NCBI RefSeq assembly: GCF_014695775.1
Contig: NZ_JACJOX010000008.1
Location: 120,498 to 184,497 of the forward strand
Direction of reading: 5' to 3'
Length of the DNA stretch: 64,000 nt
Source: Leptolyngbya sp. FACHB-60
GTDB lineage: Bacteria > Cyanobacteriota > Cyanobacteriia > Phormidesmidales > Phormidesmidaceae
The position numbers and the translations under genes are program-made. The notes under the pieces were generated by a model. That model did no database searches. It saw nothing but the letters and a program-made list of their open reading frames with translations, and was not told the origin of the DNA. Below, piece after piece: positions 26,276 through 36,682 of the stretch (its first letter is position 1; the number at the start of each line of letters is the position of its first letter).

Positions 26276-27506
26276 GCTGTGGCTATTGCTGGCGCCGCCC
26301 ATCGTGGGCGGCATCATTGGCTATTTCACCAATGACATCGCCATTAAGATGCTGTTTCGCCCCTACCGCCCCATCTACTTGGGCAAGCGGCAGCTGCCCT
26401 TTACCCCAGGGCTGATCCCTAGCAACCAGGAGCGACTGGCCCAGCGCATCTCTGACACCATTATGGGGTCGCTACTCACCCCCCATGAGTTACAAAATCT
26501 GGCCCGGCGGCTGCTGCAAACCGATCGCACCCAGGCGGCCATCAAGTGGCTGTTGCAGCTCGCCCTCGACCAGGTGCAGAGCCGCGCCCAAGACCGCACC
26601 GCCAAAATTGCCGGGGCGATTTTGCAAGACCTGTTTGGCAAATCGCTGCCCCGCCTGATTCGCGTTTGGGCGCGGCGCGAAGACTTTTTAGAACCTCAGC
26701 TCAACCAGCTGTTTGACCAGGTGCTGCTCGACTTTAAGCTCACGGCTGACCAATCTGACCAGATTGCCACCTGGCTGCTCAGCGGTGTGTTCCCCCCTGA
26801 CAAGCTGCGCCAGCTAACCGTCGACTTTCTCACCGATCGCAATATTCAAGTGATCGATACCATCTTTCGGGAGCGCACCAGCGGCACCTACTGGGTGGTA
26901 GCCAACCTGTTTGGCGTACGCAACGCCCTGAGTCGCCTGCGGGCCTTTTGCCTTGACGAGCGGGAGGTGAGCAACGCCCGCATTGCCGAGCTGGTGGTGG
27001 CCCTTCAGCTCAAAAAGCGCTTGAAAGAGTCACTTCAGCGGGTGTCGCTGCAAAATCTGCCCGTATCGACGGTGCGCCAGGTGCGCCGTAACCTGCGCGA
27101 GTCATTGCAGGGCTACATCCGCACCCTGGGGCCAGCGTTCGTCAAAAACCTAGGCAACTCGGTCAACTGGGAAACGTTGGCCACCCAGCTGCTCAACCGT
27201 CTGCAAAATTCTGAGGTGATCACCAAGTCGTTAGATCCGGTGAGTGAAGAGCTGGCGCTGATTTTAGAACGCTACCTGGAGCGCGACCTAGAATCGCTGG
27301 TGGCGCAAATTATTCCGATTCTGAACATTGACCAGGTGATCATTGACCGGGTGCGGGGCACCTCGGCCAAGGAGCTGGAGCTGGCGATTCAGGGCATTGT
27401 GCGCAGCGAGCTTCAGGCGATTGTCAACCTGGGCGGCATTCTAGGATTTGCGATCGGACTACTGCAATCTGGGTTTTTCTATTTTCAGCGCTCCGGTGGC
27501 GTTTAG
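26262..27506 (+). CDS. DUF445 family membrane-associated protein
   Basis: A 414-residue DUF445 protein. The N-terminal helix [20 protein letters not shown] is followed by the family mark [35 protein letters not shown] long amphipathic helical body follows, and the C-terminus has a second membrane helix ([19 protein letters not shown]). DUF445 proteins (YheB type) are of unknown function and lie on the membrane with a helical bundle. Overlap with menG suggests one transcript. A hairpin terminator follows at 27566. Confidence 0.88.
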   Translation: MTGSELWLLLAPPIVGGIIGYFTNDIAIKMLFRPYRPIYLGKRQLPFTPGLIPSNQERLAQRISDTIMGSLLTPHELQNLARRLLQTDRTQAAIKWLLQLALDQVQSRAQDRTAKIAGAILQDLFGKSLPRLIRVWARREDFLEPQLNQLFDQVLLDFKLTADQSDQIATWLLSGVFPPDKLRQLTVDFLTDRNIQVIDTIFRERTSGTYWVVANLFGVRNALSRLRAFCLDEREVSNARIAELVVALQLKKRLKESLQRVSLQNLPVSTVRQVRRNLRESLQGYIRTLGPAFVKNLGNSVNWETLATQLLNRLQNSEVITKSLDPVSEELALILERYLERDLESLVAQIIPILNIDQVIIDRVRGTSAKELELAIQGIVRSELQAIVNLGGILGFAIGLLQSGFFYFQRSGGV

Positions 27507-28174
27507 CGATCGCGGTTAAGCCCATAGGTAGAGCAATCCCTGGGTGTTTGCTATAGCCACAAAAGAGCCCAAAATGCCCAATGCGCTCAAATTTTGACAT
27601 TTTGGGCTTTTCTAGCCCATGCACCTGCTCTACCTCAAAACCGCTTAAGCTAGGACTGGCGGTTAGAGCATTGCTCCCTCGGCAACGGTAGAGCTGTGCG
27701 TCGGTGAAAACTGGGTTGCTTTGGGTTGCTTGACGTTTATCTATCTTCAGACAGATTCTTGCTGTTAACCTTAAAACGAGAATGAATAAACCCTCTGAGG
27801 GAACTATAGCCCCTCTTTTAGGCTTGCTTGAGAGACTTGCGTTCAGCTAGTCAATCTTTCCTTTAAAACACCCTTTTTTTAAAAGTCAATACTCAAACCA
27901 TTACTTACAGGTAATTTAGGACCAGCAGCTGGCGGAAACCGAGAGCTGGAAAATGCCTCGATCGCTTCCATCGCCCAGCCGATGCGAGGCTGAAGCTCCT
28001 AATACTTGACCAAGCTGATTGTGACCAGCTCTAGTGGTTTAGGGTTTGGAGGTGTTTGGTTTGAGGCAGGTCGAGAACCTGAAGCCTTGAACCCCCCACC
28101 CACTAGTCATCTTTGGCTTGGCAGACGACTAGTTGCCCCTGGCTCATTTGGGTATGGATAGGAGAGAGCTGTCA
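27507..28174. other. 668-base gap: terminator and regulatory spacer
   Basis: Besides the hairpin at 27566-27612 I find no gene. The right half (27700-28174) is upstream of the giant kinase and must hold its promoter; it is AT-rich around 27850-27910. Confidence 0.5.
27566..27612 (+). terminator. Intrinsic terminator after DUF445 gene
   Basis: AGCCCAAAATG (27566-27576) pairs perfectly over 11 bp with CATTTTGGGCT (27598-27608); loop 21 bases; followed by TTTCT. It lies 60 bases after the stop at 27506. Confidence 0.65.
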
Positions 28175-31100
28175 ATGGTTCAGCATCAGCAGGCGGCTGA
28201 TCATCTGTTTGGGGGCGGTGGTGAGATGGGAGCCCTGATGCGCTCCTACGACTGGTCAAAAACACCGTTTGGCCCAGTTGAGCAGTGGCCGCAGAGTCTG
28301 CGATCGAGCCTGAGCATTTGCTTGAACTCTCGCTTTCCCATGGCAATTTATTGGGGGCCAGACTGCTGCTTGCTCTACAACGACGCTTGGCGACCGATCG
28401 TGGGAGATAAGCACCCCTGGTCGCTAGGTCGCCCAGCCGACGAAGTCTGGCCCGAGATTTGGGGCGATATCAGCCCAGATTTTGCCAAGGTGTTTGCCAC
28501 GGGCGAGGGCGTCTTTTACAGCGACACGCTGTTAGTAATGCATCGGTTTGGCTACGACGAAGAATGCTTTTTTGACTATACGTTCAACCCCATTCAGGGA
28601 GAGGGCGGCAAAATTGACGGCATTCTCAACGTGGTTAGTGAGACCACCTATCGGGTGTTGAACGATCGCCGCGCCCAGCTACTGCGCGAGCTAGCCTCTC
28701 GCACCGGCAGCGCCAAGACCGTTGACGATGCCTGTGCCCTGATGGCTGAGGCGATGAAATCTGGCCTGGCAGACGTTCCGCTGGCGCTGCTCTATATTGT
28801 CAACGCCGATGGCAAAAGGGCCTGCCTCTGCTGCCGCCCTGAGTCTATCTTGGGGTTGCCCACAATCCCTGACTCAGTTGACCTAACGGTTGAGGATAAC
28901 CCTGGGGGCTGGCCGATCGCCTCAGTTGCACAGACCGGCCACTCTCGCACCATTGATGGTCTAGTCAGCCGCTTTGGCCACCTGCCGGGCAGCCCCTGGC
29001 CGGAGCCTCCCCAGGAGGCCATGGTCTTGCCCCTCCTGGTGCCGGGGCAGGCCCAAGCCGTGGGGGTGCTGGTGACAGTGGCCAACCCCCGCCGCCGGGT
29101 AGACGCGGTCTATCGCGATTTTTTTGAGCAGATGGCAGGACAAATTGCGGCGGCGATCGCAAATGCCCGCTCCCACGAAGCAGATCGACGGCGGGCCGAG
29201 AAGCTGGCCGAACTCGATCGCGCCAAGACCGTCTTTTTCTCGAATGTGAGCCATGAATTTCGCACGCCGCTGACCCTGATGCTGGGGCCAGTGGAAGAAG
29301 CCCTGCAAGATACCCACGATGCCACCCAGCGGCAGCGGTTAGAGCTGGTCTACCGCAACGCGCTGCGCCTGCAAAAGCTGGTCAACACCCTGCTTGATTT
29401 CTCTCGCATTGAGGCGGGGCGAATTGAGGCCAGCTATGAACCCACCGACCTGGCCCTGCTGACAACGGATTTGGCGGGGGTTTTTCAGTCGGCGGTAGAG
29501 CAGGCCGGGCTGCGGCTGAGTGTAGACTGCCCTCCCCTGGCGGCGCCCGCCTACGTGGACCGCGACATGTGGGAGAAGATTGTGCTGAACCTGCTCTCTA
29601 ACGCTTTGAAGTTTACCTTTGAGGGCGAAATTGCGGTGGCCCTGCACGGTGACCCAGACCAGATTCAGCTAGAGGTGCGAGACACGGGGACGGGCATTCC
29701 ACCCGAGGAGCTGCCCCATATTTTTGAGCGCTTTCACCGCGTGCAGGGGGCTAGAGGCCGCACCCACGAGGGCTCGGGCATCGGGCTGTCGCTGGTGCAA
29801 GAGCTGGTGGGTCTGCACGGTGGCACCATTGAGGTCACCAGCCAGGTCGACCAGGGCACCTGCTTTACCATCACCATGCCAGCCGGGTTTGAGCATTTGC
29901 CCAGCGAACGTCTACGACGCGGCGAAGCCGAACGCATCAACAGCCCCCGCACCCGCCTTTCCACCGCAACCGGAGCCACCCCCTACCTAGAAGAAGCCCT
30001 GCGCTGGCACCCCACCGAGCCGAATGAACTATCTCCTAACTCCCCCGCCCTCCCCAACTCCCCCGCCCCCGCCCGCATTCTTCTGGCGGACGACAACGCC
30101 GACATGCTCGACTACGTTAAGCGGCTGCTGAGCCCGCGTTACACCGTTGAGACGGCCAGGGATGGCCGAGCCGCGATCGCCGCCATTCGTCAGCAGCGCC
30201 CCGACCTGGTGCTGACGGATGTGATGATGCCCGAGATCGACGGCTTCGAGCTGCTACGACAGCTGCGGAGCGATGTCCAGACCCAGGAGCTGCCGATCAT
30301 TTTGCTGTCGGCCCGCGCGGGGGAAGAGTCTCGCATTGAGGGCCTGACCGCGGGGGCCGATGACTATTTGATTAAGCCGTTTTCGGCCCGAGAGCTGTTG
30401 GCCAAAGTTGAGGCAACGCTCAAACTGGCGCAGTTGCGGCAAGCCGCTAAAACCACCCTGCAACGGAGCGAGGAGCGATCGCGGCTGGCCATTCGGGTGG
30501 CGCAGTTGGGCACCTGGCGCTACGACCTACGCACCGATCTGGTCGATTTAGACGAGCGCATGCAGGAAATTTGGGGTGAGTCAGCCACGTCGCTGCCGAT
30601 CCTCCAAGTCAGGGAGCGAATTCACCTCAACGATCGCGATCGAGTGATTAGCGCTGTCAGTGCAGCCCTAGACCCATCATCGGCGGGCAGTTACGAGATT
30701 GATTACCGCATTGTGTGGGACGACGGCACCGAACGCTGGATTATGGCCAGTGGACAGGTTCTTTTTGCGGGGGAGGGCGAGTCGCGGCAAGCGGTTGAGC
30801 TAATGGGCACCGCCCTCGACATTACCGAACGCAAGCAGACCGAGCTGCTGCTAGCGGAGCAAAAACGCTTGCTAGAGCTGGTTGCCTCGGGGCACCCTCT
30901 GGAGGCTTGCCTGACCGCCGTCTGCCTCACTGTGTCGCAGCTCAATCCTCTGATTCGGGCTGGTGTGCTGCTCAGCGATGCTCAGCAGCAGCAGTTTGTT
31001 GAGGCAATTACCCCAGACTTTTCGCCGTCTTTTAGGGCCGCAGTTGAAGGCATGCCCATCGACGACCTCCGCATTGGCACCTGTGCAGCAGCGGTTTACG

Positions 31101-34100
31101 ACGGGGAGCCGGTCACCTGCACCAACGTAGCTACCGACGATCGCTGGCCGCCGGCCTGGCGCGACCTGTGCCTGGCCCACGACATTCGGGCCTGCCACTT
31201 GACTCCACTGCTCGACCTGGAGGGGCTGCCCGTGGGGTCACTGATGCTCTGTTTTGACCAGGCTCGACAACCCACCCCTTGGGAATATCAGCTGGCCGAC
31301 TTTGGCACCCAGGTGGCCCGCATTGCCGTTGAGCGCGATCGCGCCACCCTAGCCCTGCGCGACAGTGAGTACCGCTATCGCACACTGTTTGAGTCGATGG
31401 AGCAGGGCTTTTGCGTCTGCGAGCTGCTGTTTGACGACAGCGGCACCCCGACCGACTATCGCTTCCTAGAGGTCAACCCAGCCTTTGAAACCCTGACCGG
31501 GCTGACCCAGCCGGTGGGCAAAACGGCGCGCGAGCTGGTTCCCGGCCTGGAAGATAGTTGGGTCGAGATCGCCGGCCGTGTGGTGCAAACCGGCGAACCC
31601 CAGCAGTTTGAGCATGAAGCCAAAGCGCTCGGTCGCTGGTTTAACGTCAGCACCTTTGTGATTGGCGCACCCCAGAGCCATCGATTTGCCATTTTGTTTA
31701 CCGACATCAGCGATCGCAGAATGTTGGAGCGAGAGCGGGAACGATTTCTCGCCGCGAGTTCAGATCTACTGATCATTATCAGCACTAATGGCTATTTTCA
31801 ATGGGTAAGCCCAACTTTCGAGCGAATTTTGGGTTGGACGACCACCGAAATGCTATTTCGCCCTTGGTCTGATTTTGTCCACCCCGACGACATTTCAAAG
31901 TCTGCGCAGGAAGCTGGCTCTGTGTTCTCGGGCAACAAAACCCAGGCTTTTGAAAACCGCTATCGGCACAAAGACGGCTCCTACCACTGGTTTTGTTGGA
32001 ATGCCCAGTTTTACCCTGACGAACAGGTGATGTATGCCGCTGCCCTTGACATCACCGATCGCAAGCAAATGGAATCGAATCTGCGCGAGAGTGAGGAACG
32101 CTTTCGCAGCATGGCCGACAACGCACCCGTCATGGTTTGGGTAACAGACTCGACCGGCTACTGCACCTACCTCAGCCAAAGCTGGTGTGACTTTACCGGG
32201 CAAACCGAGGAAATCGGGCTAGGACTGGGTTGGCTAAAAGTGGTTCACCCAGACGACCAAGCGACATCTAACCAAACGTTTTTAAGTGCTAATGATCGCC
32301 AAGCAGGCTTTCAGCTGGAATATCGCCTGCGAGCCAAAGACGGCACCTATCGCTGGGCGATCGATACGGCCAGCCCCTGGTTTGGGGCAGATGGCCAGTT
32401 CAAGGGCTACATTGGCTCTGTGCTCGATATCAGCGATCGCAAACAAGCAGAAGAAAGTCTGCGGCAGCGCGAAACCGAGCTGCGGCTGGTCACCAACACC
32501 GTGCCAGCGCTGATTGCCTTTATTGATGCCGACCAGCGCTATCGCTTTAACAACCAGGGCTACGAAGACTGGTTTAACCAGTCTGCTACCGACCTCTACG
32601 GCAAGCAAATTCGCGAGGTGGTAGGAGACGCCGCCTACGAAAACGTGCGCCCCTACATAGAGCAGGTGCTGGCTGGACAGCAGGTGACCTTTGAGCGGTC
32701 GATCCCGTTTAAGGACGGCAGCCTCCGCTACGTGAGCGCCACCTACGTGCCCCGCGTCAACGACCAGGGTGTCGTAGAAGGGTTTGTGGCGCTGATCAAC
32801 GATCTCAGCGATCGCCGTCAGGCCGAAGAAGCCCTGATTCAAAGCGAAGCGCGCTACCGCTACCTGGTCGAGTCGATTCCGCAGCTGGTGTGGACGGCTA
32901 ACGCTGAAGGGGTGCTGATCGACGCCAACCAGCGCTGGTGTGACTACACCGGGCTCACCCTAGAGCAGCTCGAAACCGCAGGCTGGCAGGCCGTTGTGCA
33001 TGCCGAAGACCTTGCCCTGCTCAGCCAAAACTGGGCGATCGCCGAGCAACAGGGCACCAACTACCAGGCCGAAGGCCGCATGCGCCGAGCCGATGGCGTC
33101 TATCGCTGGCACCTGCACCAGGCGGTGCCGCTCAAGACGAACCAGGGGCAAATTCTCAAGTGGTTTGGCACTGCCACCGACATCGAAGACCAAAAACAGC
33201 TAGAGCAGCAGCGCAGTCAGCTCCTCCAGCAGGAGCAGGCCGCCCGCGCTGCCGCCGAAGCCGCCAGCCGCACTAAAGATGAGTTTCTGGCAGTGGTCTC
33301 CCACGAGCTGCGGTCGCCCCTCAACCCCATTCTCGGCTGGGCCACCCTGCTCAAAAACGGCACCCTAAACGAAACCAAAACCCAACAGGCGCTCTCGGTG
33401 ATTGAGCGCAACGCCAAGCTACAAGCCGAGCTGATCGATGACCTGCTCGACGTGTCTCGCATGCTGCGGGGCAAGCTCCAGATCTCGGCTAGCCCGGTCA
33501 ATTTGGCCACCACAGTCCGGGCCGCCATCGAAACCGTACGCCTGGCGGCAGACGCCAAATCAATTCATATCGAGGCCCACCTGGAGACTAACGTGGGCCT
33601 GGTCTCAGGCGATACCACCCGGCTCCAGCAGGTGGTGTGGAATCTACTATCTAACGCCGTTAAGTTTACCCCCGCCGCCGGGCAGATTGAGGTGCGCCTG
33701 ATCCGGGGAGACGCTAACCAGGCCCAAATCATCGTCAAAGACACCGGCAAGGGCATTGTGCCTGAGTTTTTACCGCTGATTTTTGACTACTTTCGCCAGG
33801 CCGATAGCGCTACGACCCGCCAGTTTGGCGGGCTGGGTCTGGGTCTGGCGATCGTGCGCCACCTGGTCGAGCTGCACGGCGGCACCATTCAAGCGGCTAG
33901 CCCTGGCGAAAACATGGGGGCGACCTTCACGGTCAGGCTACCGACCCTAGCCCACCAGCCCCAAACTCAGCCAGATCACCCCTTCGAGCAGCCCTCGCTG
34001 AGCCTGCCGGGCACCCAAATCTTAGTGGTGGATGATGATGTAGACACGCGTACCTTCATTACCTTTTTGCTAGAACAGGCCGGGGCCTGCGTCGTCGCCG

Positions 34101-34381
34101 CCGCCTCGGCCCAGGAAGGCTTAGCCGCCCTCAGGCAGGCTCAACCCCAGGTTTTAGTCAGCGATATCGGCATGCCAGACATGGATGGCTACATGCTGAT
34201 GCAGCAGATTAGAGCGCTGCCAGCCGACCAGGGCGGACAGGTGCCAGCGATCGCCCTAACCGCCTACGTCCGAGAAACTGACCAAGAGCAGTCCCTCACC
34301 GCTGGGTTTCAGCGGCACATTTCTAAACCGGTAGAACCTGCGACCCTGCTGCGGGCGATCGCCGAATTACTCCAGGCCTAA
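28175..34381 (+). CDS. Giant hybrid sensor histidine kinase with two kinase cores
   Basis: About 2068 residues from ATG 28175, chosen because AGGAGAG lies 8 bases upstream; the frame extends to a TTG at 28133 without a ribosome site. Domain order: PAS (10-135), GAF (155-330), HisKA with H360 in SNVSHEFRTPL, HATPase (DTGTGIP, GSGIGLSLV), receiver with phospho-acceptor D682 in LTDVMMPEIDG, PAS, GAF, then five PAS domains (about 1070-1680), second HisKA with H1710 in VVSHELRSPLNP, second HATPase (DTGKGI, GLGLGLAIV) and a C-terminal receiver with D1997 in SDIGMPDMDG. There are no membrane helices, so it senses inside the cell. GAF domains lack an obvious bilin Cys motif. It likely feeds a phosphorelay; output partner not in this window. 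Confidence 0.92.
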   Translation: MVQHQQAADHLFGGGGEMGALMRSYDWSKTPFGPVEQWPQSLRSSLSICLNSRFPMAIYWGPDCCLLYNDAWRPIVGDKHPWSLGRPADEVWPEIWGDISPDFAKVFATGEGVFYSDTLLVMHRFGYDEECFFDYTFNPIQGEGGKIDGILNVVSETTYRVLNDRRAQLLRELASRTGSAKTVDDACALMAEAMKSGLADVPLALLYIVNADGKRACLCCRPESILGLPTIPDSVDLTVEDNPGGWPIASVAQTGHSRTIDGLVSRFGHLPGSPWPEPPQEAMVLPLLVPGQAQAVGVLVTVANPRRRVDAVYRDFFEQMAGQIAAAIANARSHEADRRRAEKLAELDRAKTVFFSNVSHEFRTPLTLMLGPVEEALQDTHDATQRQRLELVYRNALRLQKLVNTLLDFSRIEAGRIEASYEPTDLALLTTDLAGVFQSAVEQAGLRLSVDCPPLAAPAYVDRDMWEKIVLNLLSNALKFTFEGEIAVALHGDPDQIQLEVRDTGTGIPPEELPHIFERFHRVQGARGRTHEGSGIGLSLVQELVGLHGGTIEVTSQVDQGTCFTITMPAGFEHLPSERLRRGEAERINSPRTRLSTATGATPYLEEALRWHPTEPNELSPNSPALPNSPAPARILLADDNADMLDYVKRLLSPRYTVETARDGRAAIAAIRQQRPDLVLTDVMMPEIDGFELLRQLRSDVQTQELPIILLSARAGEESRIEGLTAGADDYLIKPFSARELLAKVEATLKLAQLRQAAKTTLQRSEERSRLAIRVAQLGTWRYDLRTDLVDLDERMQEIWGESATSLPILQVRERIHLNDRDRVISAVSAALDPSSAGSYEIDYRIVWDDGTERWIMASGQVLFAGEGESRQAVELMGTALDITERKQTELLLAEQKRLLELVASGHPLEACLTAVCLTVSQLNPLIRAGVLLSDAQQQQFVEAITPDFSPSFRAAVEGMPIDDLRIGTCAAAVYDGEPVTCTNVATDDRWPPAWRDLCLAHDIRACHLTPLLDLEGLPVGSLMLCFDQARQPTPWEYQLADFGTQVARIAVERDRATLALRDSEYRYRTLFESMEQGFCVCELLFDDSGTPTDYRFLEVNPAFETLTGLTQPVGKTARELVPGLEDSWVEIAGRVVQTGEPQQFEHEAKALGRWFNVSTFVIGAPQSHRFAILFTDISDRRMLERERERFLAASSDLLIIISTNGYFQWVSPTFERILGWTTTEMLFRPWSDFVHPDDISKSAQEAGSVFSGNKTQAFENRYRHKDGSYHWFCWNAQFYPDEQVMYAAALDITDRKQMESNLRESEERFRSMADNAPVMVWVTDSTGYCTYLSQSWCDFTGQTEEIGLGLGWLKVVHPDDQATSNQTFLSANDRQAGFQLEYRLRAKDGTYRWAIDTASPWFGADGQFKGYIGSVLDISDRKQAEESLRQRETELRLVTNTVPALIAFIDADQRYRFNNQGYEDWFNQSATDLYGKQIREVVGDAAYENVRPYIEQVLAGQQVTFERSIPFKDGSLRYVSATYVPRVNDQGVVEGFVALINDLSDRRQAEEALIQSEARYRYLVESIPQLVWTANAEGVLIDANQRWCDYTGLTLEQLETAGWQAVVHAEDLALLSQNWAIAEQQGTNYQAEGRMRRADGVYRWHLHQAVPLKTNQGQILKWFGTATDIEDQKQLEQQRSQLLQQEQAARAAAEAASRTKDEFLAVVSHELRSPLNPILGWATLLKNGTLNETKTQQALSVIERNAKLQAELIDDLLDVSRMLRGKLQISASPVNLATTVRAAIETVRLAADAKSIHIEAHLETNVGLVSGDTTRLQQVVWNLLSNAVKFTPAAGQIEVRLIRGDANQAQIIVKDTGKGIVPEFLPLIFDYFRQADSATTRQFGGLGLGLAIVRHLVELHGGTIQAASPGENMGATFTVRLPTLAHQPQTQPDHPFEQPSLSLPGTQILVVDDDVDTRTFITFLLEQAGACVVAAASAQEGLAALRQAQPQVLVSDIGMPDMDGYMLMQQIRALPADQGGQVPAIALTAYVRETDQEQSLTAGFQRHISKPVEPATLLRAIAELLQA

Positions 34382-34402
34382 TGCCCTGGTTGCCTGCCAA
34401 CG

Positions 34403-35152
34403 CTAAATTGCGTCTTCCACCCGTTTGAGGGCCACAATCACCGTCGTCAGCCACAGCACACCCACGATGCCCCCCACAATCACGTCGCTGGGCCAGTGGG
34501 CACCCAACACCAGGCGTGAGCTAGCAATCATGCCAATCCAAAACACTGCACCGAGGATGATCAGCAGCCTTTCAAACCAGCTGCGCGAGGCTCGGCACCA
34601 CAGGTAGGCCAGCAGCCCATAAACCGTAATCACTACCACCGCATGCCCCGACGGAAACGAATGCAGACCCGAGGCCGCAACTCCGCCAGCCACCAAATCG
34701 GGCCGCTCTCGGTTCCAGTAACCCCAGCCAATCCACACCAGCGTAAATTGCAGCCCGTAGGCGGCCATCATGGTGGCGGCCAGCAGAGGGCGCGATCGCG
34801 CCACCATCACCCCCACAAATACACCCACAATGGGCAACATGCCGAGCAAATTACCCGGCGATTCCCAGGTAATCGATCGCGAAAAACTCAGCGGCAGTCC
34901 CTCAGCCAGCACCGGCAACAGTCGCGCATCCCAAGCCTGTAAACCCTGGTCAACCTGCCCCTTAGCCCAAACGGTGAGTGTTAAAGTGACTAATGCACAC
35001 AGCCCCAGACCAATAGCCAACGTACCAGCCCACCGCCGCCACACCGCTTGGGGCACTTTGCGACAGTCTTGCCAAAACCGATACCAACCCTGTCTAAACG
35101 TTTGAGCTGTTACCCAACGTGCCATGCCGCGTTCAACTACCCGTAGCCACAA
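34403..35152 (-). CDS. PAP2-superfamily phosphatase
   Basis: A 249-residue membrane phosphatase with five to six helices. The three PAP2 motifs are visible: NRERPDLVAGG (a partly matching motif 1 with Arg-Pro), FPSGHAVV (motif 2, catalytic His) and SRLVLGAHWPSDVIVG (motif 3). It would remove phosphate from lipid phosphates such as phosphatidate or undecaprenyl diphosphate at the plasma membrane. Its stop lies 21 bases from the stop of the kinase gene on the opposite strand. An in-frame Met ten residues in (MARWVTAQ) is an alternative start. Confidence 0.88.
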   Translation of the reverse strand: MWLRVVERGMARWVTAQTFRQGWYRFWQDCRKVPQAVWRRWAGTLAIGLGLCALVTLTLTVWAKGQVDQGLQAWDARLLPVLAEGLPLSFSRSITWESPGNLLGMLPIVGVFVGVMVARSRPLLAATMMAAYGLQFTLVWIGWGYWNRERPDLVAGGVAASGLHSFPSGHAVVVITVYGLLAYLWCRASRSWFERLLIILGAVFWIGMIASSRLVLGAHWPSDVIVGGIVGVLWLTTVIVALKRVEDAI

Positions 35153-35213
35153 CTAGAAGGGGTGTATAGTAGCACCTCTACTCGTCAGCGATATATCTAG
35201 ATGCAGCGAGTTG

Positions 35214-36044
35214 CTAAGGAGAAATGCGGCGATAGCGAGCCTGAACCTCAAGATGAATGCCGTAGGCAACCAGGCCAAGGGCAACAATCCCCATCAGCCA
35301 AGCTCCATGGGGCTGTTGCTGAATGGCCTGTAGAGCGCTTTCAGTGGTGCCAGCCTGACTGGCATCGGCCGCCCGGGCTGCCTGAATAAAGAAATAGCCG
35401 ATAATAACAGCGACAATTCCCTTAGCAGCATAGCCAAATCGGCCAATGCGCGTGATCCACTTCTCGGTGCTGGCGCTCATTTCAGATAGCTTCAGCTTGC
35501 GGCGAAACTCGGTAGAGTAAGCCCGATAAAACGAATAAAACCCGTAGGCCACACTGGCTACGCCAACGGCAGCTACCAACCACCGACCAAAGGGTTGAGA
35601 GAGCAACGTGGCTGTTTGCTGTTCACTGCCACCCCCGCCGCCACCCGACGAACTGCCAAAGACTAGCTTTAGCGCAGAAAAGGCCAAACCACTGTAAATT
35701 AGTCCGCTAACCGCATAGGCCAAGCGTCTGCCAATGGCCGCTGCCCCACTGTCTTGGTGCTCTGGATCTTTGATCGCCTGCACAAACTGCCAGAGGACAT
35801 ACCCTAGCAATCCCAGGGCTACTAAAAAAAGCATGAACTTGCCAAAGGGTTGAGATGCGATCGCCTGAAAAGCGCCCTCGGTGCCCGTGATTCTCCCACC
35901 CCAGTCAAAGGCAGCCATAACAGCCAGCAACCCAATAATCATGTAAACAATTCCCTTGGCAGCGTAACCAAATCGCGCTAAGCGTTCGATCCACTTTTCA
36001 GGCTGTTGTCCTTGAGGGGTCAATTCTTGAATATTCATTGGCAT
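35214..36044 (-). CDS. DUF1206 membrane protein
   Basis: A 276-residue protein with six membrane helices arranged as three repeats of the DUF1206 unit. The repeat mark RFGYAAKGIVYMIIGLLAV occurs near the N-terminus and again as RFGYAAKGIVAVIIGYFFI near residue 205; the middle unit reads RRLAYAVSGLIYSGLAFSAL. A glycine/serine-rich loop (SSSGGGGGGSE) lies after the middle unit. Function unknown. The gene starts after an AT-rich upstream region and is probably monocistronic. Confidence 0.88.
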   Translation of the reverse strand: MPMNIQELTPQGQQPEKWIERLARFGYAAKGIVYMIIGLLAVMAAFDWGGRITGTEGAFQAIASQPFGKFMLFLVALGLLGYVLWQFVQAIKDPEHQDSGAAAIGRRLAYAVSGLIYSGLAFSALKLVFGSSSGGGGGGSEQQTATLLSQPFGRWLVAAVGVASVAYGFYSFYRAYSTEFRRKLKLSEMSASTEKWITRIGRFGYAAKGIVAVIIGYFFIQAARAADASQAGTTESALQAIQQQPHGAWLMGIVALGLVAYGIHLEVQARYRRISP

Positions 36045-36523
36045 ACCTATACGGTTAGCTTTCTGGCTCTAAATAACACTGCCAAGAGAAGTACTTCTTT
36101 ACAGATTCTGAAAAACCTTTGTTATTAGCTTAAATGTACTCTACTGAAGGTAATAGATAAATCAGCCTGAACCATCATTCCCACGTTAGAGTTCGCAGCG
36201 GTGATGCGTCTATCTTTTGACATTGCCGGAGCAGATTAACCCATTAGCTCTAACATCATTTTTTCCAATGTCAACAAGATATCAGCCCATCGGTTACAAC
36301 CAAAGACTGACGACCAGCAATTTTTTGAAGTAAAAAAGCAAGCCGAGTTAAGCAATATTGCAGATAAGGCTTCAAAGTTCAAGCCAGAGCTTAGTTTCGC
36401 CCAGCGCCTAAGCCATCAGAAGTGAATAATCAAAGGTACTACTTAAGAAAATGTAGTCAAAAAAAGACCTTGCTTTCGCAAAAGCAAGGTTCAGCCGCAG
36501 TATAAAAAGCCTACGGAAAAGGC
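36045..36523. other. 479-base AT-rich gap
   Basis: Holds the upstream region of the DUF1206 gene and, at its right end, the terminator of the YqaE gene. No reading frame of interest. Confidence 0.5.
36459..36489 (-). terminator. Intrinsic terminator of YqaE/Pmp3 gene
   Basis: Read on the minus strand: CCTTGCTTT, loop of four, AAAGCAAGG, then TCTTTTTTT. The 9-bp stem plus T-run is a classical Rho-independent terminator, 35 bases after the stop of the small gene at 36524. Confidence 0.85.
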
Positions 36524-36682
36524 TTACCGCTTCACAATAATCCAGACGGCATGGATAATACCGGGAATATACCCTAAAAGCGTAAGCAAAATGTTGATCC
36601 AAAACTGAGTGCCAATCCCTTCCTGAAGAAAAACTCCAAGGGGTGGCAGAAAAATGGCCGCTATAAGCCTCACAATATCCAT
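36524..36682 (-). CDS. YqaE/Pmp3-family small membrane peptide
   Basis: A 52-residue protein, MDIVRLIAAIFLPPLGVFLQ, then EGIGTQFWINILLTLLGYIP and GIIHAVWIIVKR. This is a near-canonical YqaE/Pmp3 protein: two membrane helices, a PPLGVF motif and the LLGYIPGIIHAVWII ending. Members are small, stress- and salt-linked membrane proteins found in bacteria, fungi and plants; they affect membrane potential or ion balance. A strong terminator follows. It is single-gene and lies in an AT-rich stretch between DUF1206 and the AI-2E transporter. Confidence 0.92.
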   Translation of the reverse strand: MDIVRLIAAIFLPPLGVFLQEGIGTQFWINILLTLLGYIPGIIHAVWIIVKR

